NCBI RefSeq assembly: GCF_902859805.1
Contig: NZ_CADIKC010000012.1
Coordinates: forward strand, 62,001-126,000
Direction: 5' to 3'
Origin: Paraburkholderia sediminicola
GTDB taxonomy: Bacteria; Pseudomonadota; Gammaproteobacteria; Burkholderiales; Burkholderiaceae
Length of the DNA: 64,000 nucleotides
The notes below the pieces were generated by a model. That model ran no database searches, was not told the DNA's origin, and worked only from the letters and a program-made list of their open reading frames with translations. Numbering within the stretch: the first letter of the stretch is position 1; the number at the start of each line of letters is the position of its first letter. Of this stretch, positions 43,225 to 52,440 are shown in pieces. Both the position numbers and the translations under genes were made by a program.

Positions 43225-44007
43225 ATGTTTTCCGTCACCTACGCCCAACTGAACGTCTGGCTCACGGCGTTCCTGTGGCCGTTCGTGCGGATTCTCGCGC
43301 TGGTGGCGACCGCGCCGGTGCTCGGCAACCGCTCGCTGCCGACGCGCGTGAAGATCGGTCTCGCGGCCTTCATCACGATCATCGTCGCGCCCACGCTCGG
43401 CGCGCTGCCGCAGGTCACGGTGTTTTCCGCCGAAGGCGTGTGGATCATCGTCAACCAGTTCCTGATCGGCATCGCGCTCGGCATGACGATGCAGATCGTG
43501 TTCCAGGCGATCAGCGCCACCGGCGATTTCGTCGGCCTCGGCATGGGCCTCGGTTTCGCGACATTTTTTGACGCGCAGGCCAGCAGTTCAAGCCAGGTGC
43601 TGTCGAGCTACATGAACACCATTGCAATGCTGGTGTTTCTGGTGATTGACGGGCATCTGCAGATGATCAGCGCGCTGCTGACCACATTTCAGTCCGTGCC
43701 GGTGTCGGCGAACATTCTGGGCGCGCCCGGCTGGCGCACGCTGGCGAATTTCGGCAGCACGGTGTTTTCGGCGGGCCTGTTGCTGTCGCTGCCGGTGGTC
43801 GTCGCGCTCCTGATCACCAATATCTCGCTCGGCATCCTGAACCGCGCCGCGCCGCAGATCGGCGTATTCCAGATCGGTTTTCCGCTGACGATGCTGATCG
43901 GCATGCTGCTCCTGCAACTGATGATCCCGAACATGATTCCGTTCTTCATGCGCCTGTTCGACGTCGGCCTCGATCAGATGGGGCGCGTGGCAGCAGGGTT
44001 CAAATAG
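43225..44007 (+). CDS. fliR: Flagellar export gate protein FliR
   Basis: 260 residues, six membrane segments, with FVRILALVATAPVLGNRSLP, VGLGMGLGFATFFDAQASSS and ISLGILNRAAPQIGVFQIGF. A single FliR completes the gate. No strong ribosome site precedes the ATG. It ends the rightward fli block, before a shared terminator. Confidence 0.95.
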   Translation: MFSVTYAQLNVWLTAFLWPFVRILALVATAPVLGNRSLPTRVKIGLAAFITIIVAPTLGALPQVTVFSAEGVWIIVNQFLIGIALGMTMQIVFQAISATGDFVGLGMGLGFATFFDAQASSSSQVLSSYMNTIAMLVFLVIDGHLQMISALLTTFQSVPVSANILGAPGWRTLANFGSTVFSAGLLLSLPVVVALLITNISLGILNRAAPQIGVFQIGFPLTMLIGMLLLQLMIPNMIPFFMRLFDVGLDQMGRVAAGFK

Positions 44008-44027
44008 CGCGGCTCCACCCCAAAACA

Positions 44028-44068
44028 AAGAAGGGCGGAACCGGCTCACGCCGGCTTCCGCCCTTCTT
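44028..44068. terminator. Bidirectional terminator between fliR and flgL
   Basis: A 13-bp stem AAGAAGGGCGGAA / TTCCGCCCTTCTT plus an inner CCGG stem. T residues follow on both strands (TTCTTCGTTT rightward, TTCTTTGTTTT leftward). It serves the convergent fliR and flgL transcripts. Confidence 0.88.
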
Positions 44069-44088
44069 CGTTTCAGCAGACTGCTTGC

Positions 44089-45309
44089 TTAATTCAGGTA
44101 CTGGAACAGCGAAACGCTCTGAATCTTCACAAACGCCTGCTGCGCAGCCTGCAGCGCGTTTTGCGTCATCGTGTACTGGCCGATCGTCTTGGCCATGTCG
44201 GTTTGCGTCAGATCCGCGAGGTTGCTCGACGTCTGCAACGTGTTGGTTTGCGTGACCGTCTGCAATGCCTGCACTTCCTGCTCGCGGCCACCCACTGCCG
44301 CCTGCGCGGTCACGACGTTGTTCATCGTGTTTTCGAGCTGGGTCATGCTGGTGGTCAGCGCGCTCTGGTAGCTGGCCGTCGAAGCGCCGCCCGACACCGG
44401 CGTTTGCAACGTGGTGATCAACTGGCTCAGGTTGGCGAACACATCGGTGCTGCCTTGCGTGGCCGGCGTCACCGAGAAGCTGTCGCCCGCGTTCGGCGCG
44501 CCGGTGATGTTCACCGTCTGGCCGCCGAGCGTGATTGCCGAGCCGGCCGTGAACGGTTGCGGCCCACTCGTGGTCGGCGCGCCGCTCGGCGGGGTTTGGG
44601 TCACCGTGTACGTAGTCGCCGACGTGAAGTTGATCTTGTACGTATCCGCATTGGCGGGATTGGTCGGGTTCGTCAGGCTCACCGTGCTGATCACGCCGGT
44701 GCCCGTATTGCCGGTCGTCGCCGCCGGCACGGAGCTGGTGCCGATCGCCGCCACGCTGCCGAAGATCGCGATCCCGTTGTCACCCGTCTGAATGGTGTGC
44801 GAAGACGTGATCTGCATGCTCGGCGTGCCGGTATCGCCCGAATAGGTCACGACGCCGGCCGAGTTCGTGGTGTACGGCTGCGCGGTGCTTTGATAACCGC
44901 CGAACAGGGCGTTGCCCTGCGGGTCGGTTGCATTGGCGAGCGTCATCAGCTGACTGCGCAAACTCTGCAATTGCGTCGCGATCGAGCCACGGTCGCCGTC
45001 GTTCAGCGAACCGTCGCCGGCACGCAGCACCAGTGTGTGAATGCTCTGCAACACGGTGTTGACGCTGCCGAGCGTCGAATCTTCCTGCTGCAGCGACGCG
45101 AGCGCCGTGCTCTGGTTGGTCGTGTACTGCGACAGCGTCGTCGCCGTCGAGCTCAGCAGCACTGCCTGCGCCGCGCCGAGCGGATTGTCCGACGGCGTGG
45201 AGAGGCTCACGCCGCTCGAGATCTCTTGATACAACTGCGACAACTGAGCTTGCTGATCGCTCATCGTCGCCACGTTCATATTGAAGTACTGCGTACTGGA
45301 GATGCGCAT
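44089..45309 (-). CDS. flgL: Flagellar hook-filament junction protein FlgL (HAP3)
   Basis: 406 residues. MRISSTQYFNMNVATMSDQQ start, SSGVSLSTPSDNPLGAAQAV, and a C-terminal helical region ending QQAFVKIQSVSLFQYLN. Residues ~223-283 are a Thr/Gly-rich beta insert related to those in FlgK and FlgE. FlgL is the upper junction ring on which the filament grows. ATG 45309 has GAGG upstream. It lies 10 bases after flgK. Confidence 0.93.
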   Translation of the reverse strand: MRISSTQYFNMNVATMSDQQAQLSQLYQEISSGVSLSTPSDNPLGAAQAVLLSSTATTLSQYTTNQSTALASLQQEDSTLGSVNTVLQSIHTLVLRAGDGSLNDGDRGSIATQLQSLRSQLMTLANATDPQGNALFGGYQSTAQPYTTNSAGVVTYSGDTGTPSMQITSSHTIQTGDNGIAIFGSVAAIGTSSVPAATTGNTGTGVISTVSLTNPTNPANADTYKINFTSATTYTVTQTPPSGAPTTSGPQPFTAGSAITLGGQTVNITGAPNAGDSFSVTPATQGSTDVFANLSQLITTLQTPVSGGASTASYQSALTTSMTQLENTMNNVVTAQAAVGGREQEVQALQTVTQTNTLQTSSNLADLTQTDMAKTIGQYTMTQNALQAAQQAFVKIQSVSLFQYLN

Positions 45310-45319
45310 GTTCAACGCC

Positions 45320-47302
45320 TCACTGGAAGATGCCGAGTATCGTCTGGAACAGGGTCTGCGCAGTCTGGATGACCTTGCTGTTCGCCTGATAGAGCTGCTG
45401 ATACTGAAGCAGGTTGGCTGCTTCTTCGTTGATGTTCACGCCGGAAACCGACTGCTGCGCGGTAGTGATCTGCGTCACCAGCGAAGTCTGCGCCGTGCTC
45501 GAGGTCTGAATCTGGTTGGTCTGGTTGCCGACCTGGTTGACGTAGTTCGCATACGCGCCCGTCAGCGTGACCGTGCCGCCGGCCAGCGCCTTCGCCGAGG
45601 ACAGGTTCGACAGCGCCAGCGCATTGCGGCCGTCGTTGTTCGCGCCGGTGTTCGGCCCGATGGTGAACGTGTCGCCGCTAGCCGGTGCGCCGCTGATCGT
45701 CACCGTGACGCCGTTCATGCTGCCGGCTGTCGCGTTGTTGATCGTCAGCGTGGCGCCGGTGGTCGCCGAATACGGAATGACGGGCGTCGTAGTGGTGTTG
45801 TACGTGGTGGTGGTCGGCGGCGTGCCGGCTGTCAGCGTCACCGTCGAGTTCGCCGGGAAACCGGTCAGGCCCGTGCCGTTGTACGACAGCGTAGTGGTCG
45901 CATTCGGCATCGTGTAGCCGGCCGTCACCGTGCCTTGCGTGATCGTAGCAGTGCCGGTATTGCTCGCCGTTGCGGAACCGAGTACCGGTGCGGCAGCAGC
46001 GATCGCCGACGGGTCCGCGGTCGCGGTGTTGAAGCTGTTCAGCGCGCCACGGGTCGGTTCCACCGTGAACGAATCGCCGGGGTTCATCGTGCCGGTGGTC
46101 GAGAAGTTCAGGCCGTTGATCGGCTGGGTCAGATTGGTCGCCGAGCCCACCACCGCGCCGCTCGAATTGTCGGTCAGCGTGTAGGTGGTGCCGTTAAAGG
46201 CCAGCGTGTAATCGCCGGTGGTCGGCTGCGCGGAATTCGCGAACGAGACGCTCAGCGATGCGTTGCCGGTATTCTGCGTGTTCGCGTAGACGGTCGGGCT
46301 GCCCACCGAGAACAGCGCGCCGCCCTGGGCGCCTGCAAGCGTGATGCCGAGGCTGTTCTGCGCGTTGACCTGCGAAGCGAAGCTCACCGCAATCGCGCCG
46401 AGTTGCGCTTCGGCCGGATCGAGCGTCTGGCTGCGGAATGCGAGAAGGCCACCGAGCGTGCCGCCCGTAACCTTGCTGTCCGGCAGGTTTTGCGGCGCGG
46501 CGGCCGGGTTCGCGCCGGCCAGGCCGAGATACTGCACCGACAGTTCGCTGGTGTCGCCCGTCGAAGGCGCCGTACCCAGGTTGTAGCTGTTGGTGGACGA
46601 CACGAGCGGCTGGCCGTTGCCCATGAACACGCTGTAGCTGCCGTTGCTGTTCACGACGTTCACGCCGATCAGTTGCGACAGGTTCGACACAGCCTGATCG
46701 CGTTGATCCATCAGCTGGTTCGGCGGCTGACCTTGCGAGCTGGCCGCGGAGATCTGCCCGTTCAGCTGGGCGATCTGCTGCGTGTAGCTGTTGATCTGCG
46801 AAACGGTGTTGCTGAGCTGCGTGTTGACGCTCTGGCGCAGCGAGTCGTATTGCTGACCCGCGGCATTGATCTGGTTCGCGAGCGTCTGCGCGCCGCTCAT
46901 CGCGGTCTGGCGGGTGGCCAGACTCGAGGCGTTGTTCGAGACGTTCTGCAGACCGGTGAAATAGCTGGTGATCGCGCTCGCAATGCCGGCGGTCGGGCTG
47001 CCGATCAGATTGTTGAGCTGCGAGATCATCGTGTTGTACGCCGACAGCGAGCTGCCCGAGCTCTGCGCGTTGTTCAGCTCAGTGGTCAGATACTGGCTGT
47101 ACTGGCGCGTCACGGTAACCGTCGAAACGCCCTGCGGCAAAAAGCCGGAACCCGTGTATTGGCCACCGGCTTCCGCATAGACCGGCGTTTCGATCGTGTA
47201 GCCCGGCGTCGACGCGTTGCTGATGTTCTGGCCGGTCGTCGTAAGACCCCACTGGGCTGCGTTCAGTCCACTGAGTCCGAGATTGATGAGGTTGCTCGAC
47301 AT
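45320..47302 (-). CDS. flgK: Flagellar hook-associated protein FlgK (HAP1)
   Basis: 660 residues. The N-terminal rod/hook motif LGLSGLNAAQWGLTTTGQNI + SNASTPGYT and the C-terminal VNINEEAANLLQYQQLYQAN block frame a large variable middle. It contains two Thr/Ser-rich beta segments (~363-417 and ~530-565) ending GDSFTV / GDTFTI. FlgK forms the first junction ring above the hook. AGGA lies before ATG. Confidence 0.95.
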   Translation of the reverse strand: MSSNLINLGLSGLNAAQWGLTTTGQNISNASTPGYTIETPVYAEAGGQYTGSGFLPQGVSTVTVTRQYSQYLTTELNNAQSSGSSLSAYNTMISQLNNLIGSPTAGIASAITSYFTGLQNVSNNASSLATRQTAMSGAQTLANQINAAGQQYDSLRQSVNTQLSNTVSQINSYTQQIAQLNGQISAASSQGQPPNQLMDQRDQAVSNLSQLIGVNVVNSNGSYSVFMGNGQPLVSSTNSYNLGTAPSTGDTSELSVQYLGLAGANPAAAPQNLPDSKVTGGTLGGLLAFRSQTLDPAEAQLGAIAVSFASQVNAQNSLGITLAGAQGGALFSVGSPTVYANTQNTGNASLSVSFANSAQPTTGDYTLAFNGTTYTLTDNSSGAVVGSATNLTQPINGLNFSTTGTMNPGDSFTVEPTRGALNSFNTATADPSAIAAAAPVLGSATASNTGTATITQGTVTAGYTMPNATTTLSYNGTGLTGFPANSTVTLTAGTPPTTTTYNTTTTPVIPYSATTGATLTINNATAGSMNGVTVTISGAPASGDTFTIGPNTGANNDGRNALALSNLSSAKALAGGTVTLTGAYANYVNQVGNQTNQIQTSSTAQTSLVTQITTAQQSVSGVNINEEAANLLQYQQLYQANSKVIQTAQTLFQTILGIFQ

Positions 47303-47458
47303 GCGTCATCCTGAAGGGCGACACCAACCACTTGCCGCCGCGTTACTTGAACATCCTGTTTAACGGCCCCCGCGAAGAAAAATTGAGGGCCATTCCGATG
47401 CTTCTCCGACGTTTGTTTCAACGTTTGCGAGGCGCGTGCAGCAAGGATCTTTCGCCGT

Positions 47459-48250
47459 TCAGCGCACCAGTGAGCGGCGCTTCATTTCGAGTTGCGTAAT
47501 CAGGCGTTGCAGCGTGTTTTCGGCGCTGCCCGGCAGCGTCAGAAAACGGAAGCCGAGTTGATAGCGCTGCGTGCCGTTCGGCAACGCGGTGGAGCGGTGC
47601 GACACCAGTTGCAGATCGAGCGAAAGGCGGCCGAGCGAGCCCAGCGACAGTTCGCAATCCTGCAGCCGCGTGCCCATCGGCAACTCGGCCACGCGTTCAT
47701 CCGCGGTGCGCATGCCGACGCCGCCAAGCGACAGATCGTGCACTTCGAAGCGGAACGTATCGCCTTCGGGCAAACGGCCGGTGCACATATACGGATCGAG
47801 AATCGGCGCATCGACGCGGAAATACTCGCGGCGCTGCACGTAGAACAGCACTTCGGGGAAGTCGGACTCGAATGCGGGCAGTCCTTCGTAGCGGGTTTCG
47901 CGCGGAGTGCCGGTGGCGAACTCGACGCGCACGCCGTCAGGCGAGGCGTGGAACTGGCAGCGCGGCGCACCTAACAAGCCTTTGTTCTGTTCGGAGAGCG
48001 CGCCCCAATCGAAAGTGAAGGTGCGCCCGCGCACGTCGACATCGAGCAGGCGTGTCACGAGCTGACCGCCCGCATATTCGACGGTGAGGAAATCGCCGCG
48101 ATTGACGAGGTTGCGTAACTGAACGCCAATCTCCAGCGGATTGCGGCGGCCGAAATCGGGAGCGCTTTCGTCTAGCGTGGCGTGCGACTGGCCGGGTGCG
48201 TCGGTCTGGCCGTGCGACTGGGTAGTATCCATGGGCTTGCCGGTATGCAT
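47459..48250 (-). CDS. ycgR: Flagellar brake protein YcgR (PilZ, c-di-GMP receptor)
   Basis: 263 residues from ATG 48250 (ATG 48232 is also possible). An N-terminal YcgR domain (PLEIGVQLRNLVNRGDFLTV) and a C-terminal PilZ domain with the binding arginines in QRREYFR (about residues 138-145) and DLSLGGVGM near 172. When c-di-GMP is bound, YcgR slows the motor. It has its own sigma-28 type promoter and lies between flgK and flgJ. Confidence 0.92.
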   Translation of the reverse strand: MHTGKPMDTTQSHGQTDAPGQSHATLDESAPDFGRRNPLEIGVQLRNLVNRGDFLTVEYAGGQLVTRLLDVDVRGRTFTFDWGALSEQNKGLLGAPRCQFHASPDGVRVEFATGTPRETRYEGLPAFESDFPEVLFYVQRREYFRVDAPILDPYMCTGRLPEGDTFRFEVHDLSLGGVGMRTADERVAELPMGTRLQDCELSLGSLGRLSLDLQLVSHRSTALPNGTQRYQLGFRFLTLPGSAENTLQRLITQLEMKRRSLVR

Positions 48251-48365
48251 GTTCTTGCGGGCGCGTGCCAGGGCTCCTGCCGGGGCTTTCGCGCGGTCTT
48301 CATCGAAGCCGCAGCACGCGCATTCAACCGGACATTAAACGCTTTCCGGTATCGGGTCTAACTGA

Positions 48366-48392
48366 TTAGCGGCAGCATTCAGCCAAAATTTA
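48366..48392 (-). promoter_or_regulatory. Sigma-28 (FliA) type promoter of ycgR
   Basis: Minus strand TAAA, 15 bases, GCCGCTAA; the spacing is ideal and only one of the eight -10 bases differs from GCCGATAA. The ~390-base ycgR-flgJ gap otherwise holds GC-rich hairpins (48500-48521 CCGGCCGCC / GGCGGCCGG; 48604-48627 TGCGCAGT / ACTGCGCA) and no recognised gene. Confidence 0.78.
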
Positions 48393-48642
48393 GGGGCGTG
48401 TAATGAAATATTTGCCGCAAACGTTAAACGCCGATATTCCGGCAGTCGAATCCGTGTGCATTGAATACCGGCAATCATCACGCCGGTTATGCGGGTGGAC
48501 CGGCCGCCCGCAGGCGGCCGGCCTCGTCCGTCTTGTTATGCACCTGGCCCCGTCGCGTGCATACATTATTCGAAAAAATCAGACTGCATAAACTGACCGG
48601 CTGCGCAGTCGAATGCAACTGCGCACCTGCATTAACGGCAGG

Positions 48643-49641
48643 TCAGCCCATTTTCTGCATGATGGACATCAGCTTTTTCGCGTAATGCGGATCGGTCGCG
48701 TAACCCGCGCGCTGCATACCGTTCGCAAAACCGTTCACGTCATGCGCGGAATTGATCACCTGCGCATAACGCGGGTTGCCCTTGAGCATGCTCGCGTAGT
48801 CCGTCATCGCTTCCTGGTACGAGTCGTACGCACGGAATTTTTCGACGCTGCGCTGCGGCTTGCCGTTCACATACTCAGTCGTGACCGTCGAAACGGTCTT
48901 GCCGGTCCAGTCCTTGGTCGCCTTGATGCCGAACACGTTGTGGCTGGTCGTGCCGTCCGACTTCCTGATCTCGCTCTTGCCCCAGCCCGATTCGAGCGCG
49001 GCCTGGCCGATGATGAAGCGCGCCGGAATGCCGGTTGCCGCGCTGGCCGCTTGCGCCGACTCGGCGAGCTTGTCGACGAAGGCATCGACCTTCGGCGAGC
49101 TGCCGTCGCCTTTGATCGGCGGAGTCAACGCGCTGTTGGCCGAGTAGCCCTTGCCCATTGCCAGTTGGCCGTTGGCTTGCGCGTTGCCGTAAGCCTTCGC
49201 GAGCGCATTCAGCGCCGCGGTCTGGCCTTCGTCGCCGCCGCTGCCGCCACCGAGCGCATTGGCCATGCCGGCGAGGCCGCCGCCTGCGCCGCTCGCGCCG
49301 CCGACCTGCATGCCCTGATTGCGCATCATCTGCTTGAGCATCGCGTCAGCGACACCAATGCCCTTCTGCGACAGCTGTTGCGACAACTGCTGATCCATCA
49401 TCGACGTGAAGGTGGCGCTGTCATGCGAATCGAACGGACCATCCTGTGGCGTCGCATCGCGCATGCTCTTCAGCATCATCTGGGTGAACACCGCGTCGAA
49501 CTGTTGTGCCGCCATCTTCATGCCGGCTTGCGGCGAAGCCTTGGCCTGCGCGCTCAGCTTGCCGAAGCCCTGCACGTCGAGCGCGAAGCGCTGGGTCAGG
49601 TCGTTCGCCGCATTGGCGGAGTTGGTCGTATCCGAATTCAT
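48643..49641 (-). CDS. flgJ: Flagellar rod cap / peptidoglycan hydrolase FlgJ
   Basis: 332 residues. The N-terminal half is a rod-binding domain (MAAQQFDAVFTQMMLKSMRD, DQQLSQQLSQKGIGVADAML); after a Gly-rich linker the C-terminal glucosaminidase domain has the catalytic Glu217 in IGQAALESGWGKSEI. It cuts a hole in peptidoglycan for the rod. AAGGAAG lies before ATG. It is the last gene of the flgB-J operon. Confidence 0.94.
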   Translation of the reverse strand: MNSDTTNSANAANDLTQRFALDVQGFGKLSAQAKASPQAGMKMAAQQFDAVFTQMMLKSMRDATPQDGPFDSHDSATFTSMMDQQLSQQLSQKGIGVADAMLKQMMRNQGMQVGGASGAGGGLAGMANALGGGSGGDEGQTAALNALAKAYGNAQANGQLAMGKGYSANSALTPPIKGDGSSPKVDAFVDKLAESAQAASAATGIPARFIIGQAALESGWGKSEIRKSDGTTSHNVFGIKATKDWTGKTVSTVTTEYVNGKPQRSVEKFRAYDSYQEAMTDYASMLKGNPRYAQVINSAHDVNGFANGMQRAGYATDPHYAKKLMSIMQKMG

Positions 49642-49653
49642 CTGTTGTCTTCC

Positions 49654-50850
49654 TTAGATGATTTCCAGGTCGGCGCGCAAAGAGCCCGCCGCTTTCATGG
49701 CCTGCAGGATCGACATCAGATCCGCAGGCGTCGCACCCAGTGCGTTGAGCGCCTTCACCACATCGGCGAGGTTGGCGCCGGCGGTCACCATCTTCAGTGC
49801 GCCGTTGTCCTGCTTCAACTGAATCTGCGACTGCTTGGCCGCCACGGTCTGGCCGTTCGAGAACGCGCCCGGCTGGCTCACTACCGGCTGCGTATTGATC
49901 ACCACCGAGAGGTTGCCGTGCGCCACCGCGCAGCTCTGCAGCGTGACCATCTGGTTCATCACGATCGAGCCGGTGCGCGCGTTCAGGATCACCTTAGCCG
50001 CCGCTTGCGCCGGCTTGACGTCGAGGTTCTGCAATTGCGCCATGAAAGCGACCTGCTGCTCCGGATCGGACGGCGCGTGCAGTTGAATCGTGCGGCCGTC
50101 GAGCGCCATGGCGGTGCCGCTGCCGAACGCGTTGTTCACCGCGGCCACGACACGCTGCGTGGTGTCGTAGTCCATGTCGTTCAGGTCGAGCTGCATCGTG
50201 CCCGCTTGCGATACCGAGGTCGGCACCGCGCGTTCGACGATCGCGCCGCCGGCGATGCGGCCTGCGGCCAGCGTATTCACCTGCACCTTGCTGCCGTTCG
50301 CGCTCGCGCCGGCGCCGCCCACCGCGAGGTTGCCCTGGCCGAGCGCATATACCTGGCCATCGGCGCCCTTGAGCGGCGTGAGCAGCAGCGTGCCGCCGCG
50401 CAGGCTCTTCGCGTTACCGAGCGAGGAGACCGTCACGTCGATCGCTTCGCCGGGACGCGCGAACGGCGGCAGCACCGCCGTCACCATCACCGCGGCGACG
50501 TTTTTCAACTGGATGTTCGACAGCGACGACTGCTGGTTGGTCGAGCCCGCCGCCTGGTTGTTGATCGAGATGCCGAGGTTCGCCAGCATGTTGGCGAGCG
50601 TCTGCGTGGTGAACGGCGTCTGCGTGGTCTGGTCGCCCGTACCGTCGAGACCGACGACGAGGCCGTAGCCGATCAGCGGGTTGTCGCGCACGCCCTGGAT
50701 CTGCACGAGGTCCTTCAGGCGTTCGGCGTGCGCAGGCGTCGCCACCGGCAGCGCGGCGCAGGCGAGCGCGAAGAACGCCACAGCACGGCCGAGCTGAACG
50801 AGTCGTGTGAAGCGGCTGAAGCGGCCGGAGCGGAAGAAGACGGTACGCAT
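49654..50850 (-). CDS. flgI: Flagellar P-ring protein FlgI
   Basis: 398 residues. A signal peptide ends near PAHA, and the mature part begins ERLKDLVQIQGVRDNPLIGY, followed by GLVVGLDGTGDQTTQTPFT and LRGGTLLLTPLKGADGQVYA. FlgI forms the periplasmic bushing round the rod. ATG 50850 is two bases after the flgH stop; a GTG at 50859 is in frame. Confidence 0.95.
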   Translation of the reverse strand: MRTVFFRSGRFSRFTRLVQLGRAVAFFALACAALPVATPAHAERLKDLVQIQGVRDNPLIGYGLVVGLDGTGDQTTQTPFTTQTLANMLANLGISINNQAAGSTNQQSSLSNIQLKNVAAVMVTAVLPPFARPGEAIDVTVSSLGNAKSLRGGTLLLTPLKGADGQVYALGQGNLAVGGAGASANGSKVQVNTLAAGRIAGGAIVERAVPTSVSQAGTMQLDLNDMDYDTTQRVVAAVNNAFGSGTAMALDGRTIQLHAPSDPEQQVAFMAQLQNLDVKPAQAAAKVILNARTGSIVMNQMVTLQSCAVAHGNLSVVINTQPVVSQPGAFSNGQTVAAKQSQIQLKQDNGALKMVTAGANLADVVKALNALGATPADLMSILQAMKAAGSLRADLEII

Positions 50851-50852
50851 GA

Positions 50853-51551
50853 TCACCACGGCGACACGTTGAGGAAGAACCGCTGCAACCAGCCCATGTT
50901 CTCGGCTTCGTTGAGATAGCCCTTCGCGGAGTATTCGATCTTTGCGTCGGCCACCTGGGTCGAGTAGACGGCGTTCAGGTTGGAGATCGTGTTCGGATTC
51001 ACCACGCCGGAGAAGCGCACGAATTCATCGCCCTGGTTGATCAGCATCTGCTTTTCGCCGCTCACCATCAGGTTGCCGTTCGGCAGCACGCCCGTCACCG
51101 TCACGGTGATGGTGCCGTTGAAGGTGTTCGATGCGTTCGCGCCGCCGGTGCCCTGGAACGCGTTGCCGCCGGTCGCAGCCAGGTTGGTCTTGCCGAACAA
51201 GCCGCCGAGGAAGCCCGCGGTCGGCACGTTGAAGTTGGTGTTGCCCGAACGATTCGCGTTGGCGCCCGACGACTTGGTCGCGTTGACGTTTTCCTGAATC
51301 ACGATCGTCAGGATGTCGCCCACATTGCGCGGCCGCTGATCTTCGAACAGCGGCCGGCCCGCGTAACCCGGGTTGAAGATCGAACCCGGCGACTGCGCTT
51401 GCGGCGGCATCGGCGGAACGGCCGTCATCGGCTGCTGGGTGATCGGCTGCTTCGGCACGAGGCCGCAGCCACCCAGTGCCGTGAGCAGCGTGAGCTGCAC
51501 GAGCGCCTGAGCGGTGCGCGAATGAACCGGATTACGAGTGAAGTGCGACAT
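50853..51551 (-). CDS. flgH: Flagellar L-ring lipoprotein FlgH
   Basis: 232 residues. Lipobox ALGGC near residue 29 after a hydrophobic signal, then GSIFNPGYAGRPLFEDQRPR and NVGDILTIVIQENVNATKSS, and C-terminal AKGYLNEAENMGWLQRFFLN. It forms the outer-membrane ring round the rod. The ribosome site is weak. Confidence 0.95.
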   Translation of the reverse strand: MSHFTRNPVHSRTAQALVQLTLLTALGGCGLVPKQPITQQPMTAVPPMPPQAQSPGSIFNPGYAGRPLFEDQRPRNVGDILTIVIQENVNATKSSGANANRSGNTNFNVPTAGFLGGLFGKTNLAATGGNAFQGTGGANASNTFNGTITVTVTGVLPNGNLMVSGEKQMLINQGDEFVRFSGVVNPNTISNLNAVYSTQVADAKIEYSAKGYLNEAENMGWLQRFFLNVSPW

Positions 51552-51592
51552 CTTGATTACCGCCTGATCTTAATTCCCCAGTCCCTTAAGCC

Positions 51593-52381
51593 TTAAACCT
51601 GCATCTGGCTGAGGGTCTGCAGCATCTGGTCGGAAGTCGTCACGGCCTTGCTGTTGATTTCGTAAGCGCGCTGCGTCTGGATCATGTTCACCAGTTCCTG
51701 CACCACGTTCACGTTCGATGCTTCCACGTAACCCTGATTCAGCGTGCCGGCGCCGTTCAGGCCAGGTTGCGCGACGTTCGGCGCACCCGACGAAGCCGTC
51801 TCTGAGAACAGGTTTTCACCCTTCGCATCCAGACCGGTAGGGTTGATGAAGGTGGCGATCTGCATCGAGCCGAGTTGCTGGCTGTTGGTCGAGCCGGCGA
51901 CGGTGATCGACACCACGCCGTCGCTGCCGATGGTCAGCGAAGTCGCGTTGGTCGGGATCGTGATCGCCGGAATCACCTGGTAGCCGCTCGACGTAACGAG
52001 CTGGCCTTGCGCGTTGGTCTGGAACGAACCGTCACGCGTATAGGCGGTCGTGCCGTCGGGCATCTGCACCTGGAAAAAGCCCTGACCGTTGATGGCGACG
52101 TCTTTCGAGTTGCCGGTCTGCTGCAGGTTGCCCTGCGTATAGAGACGTTCGGTCGCGACCTGTTGCACACCCGTGCCGAGCTGGATACCGGACGGCAGTT
52201 CGGTGTTTTGCGTCGAGTTCGCACCCGGCTGACGGATGGTCTGATACAGCAGATCCTCGAACACCGCGCGCGAGCCCTTGAAGCCGTTGGTGCTGACGTT
52301 CGCGAGGTTGTTCGAAATCACGTCCATCTGCGCCTGTTGCGCATTCATGCCGGTGGCGGCGATGTAGAGCGAGCGATTCAC
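51593..52381 (-). CDS. flgG: Flagellar distal rod protein FlgG
   Basis: 262 residues. MNRSLYIAATGMNAQQAQMD start, NNLANVSTNGFKGSRAVFED, and QGYVEASNVNVVQELVNMIQ near the end. The start is a GTG (52381) with a good AGGAGAAG site. FlgG builds the distal rod. A 36-base hairpin lies between it and flgF. Confidence 0.96.
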   Translation of the reverse strand: MNRSLYIAATGMNAQQAQMDVISNNLANVSTNGFKGSRAVFEDLLYQTIRQPGANSTQNTELPSGIQLGTGVQQVATERLYTQGNLQQTGNSKDVAINGQGFFQVQMPDGTTAYTRDGSFQTNAQGQLVTSSGYQVIPAITIPTNATSLTIGSDGVVSITVAGSTNSQQLGSMQIATFINPTGLDAKGENLFSETASSGAPNVAQPGLNGAGTLNQGYVEASNVNVVQELVNMIQTQRAYEINSKAVTTSDQMLQTLSQMQV

Positions 52382-52397
52382 TATTCTTCTCCTATGT

Positions 52398-52433
52398 GGA
52401 CCGGAGTTAGCGCTTTGGCGCTTAGTCCGGTCC
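52398..52433 (-). other. Hairpin between flgF and flgG
   Basis: Stem GGACCGGA / TCCGGTCC, a small internal loop, then AGCGC / GCGCT with a 4-base loop. It is followed on the minus strand by the flgG ribosome site, with no T run. It is suited to mRNA processing or stabilisation rather than termination. Confidence 0.6.
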
Positions 52434-52440
52434 CATCCCG

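Noticed and set aside
47303..47458. Sigma-28 promoter before flgK
   Set aside because: A TAAA occurs, but the -10 position reads CGCGGCGG, far from GCCGATAA.
48500..48521. Strong CCGGCCGCC / GGCGGCCGG hairpin as an flgJ terminator
   Set aside because: No T run follows on either strand; kept only as a note under the ycgR promoter.
48403..48591. Small plus-strand open frame in the ycgR-flgJ gap
   Set aside because: No ribosome site, no recognisable family, and it runs over a GC-rich hairpin.
48613..50919. Very long open frame opposite flgJ-flgI (768 codons)
   Set aside because: It is an Arg/His-rich shadow of the high-GC flgJ and flgI genes, which are clearly coding on the minus strand.
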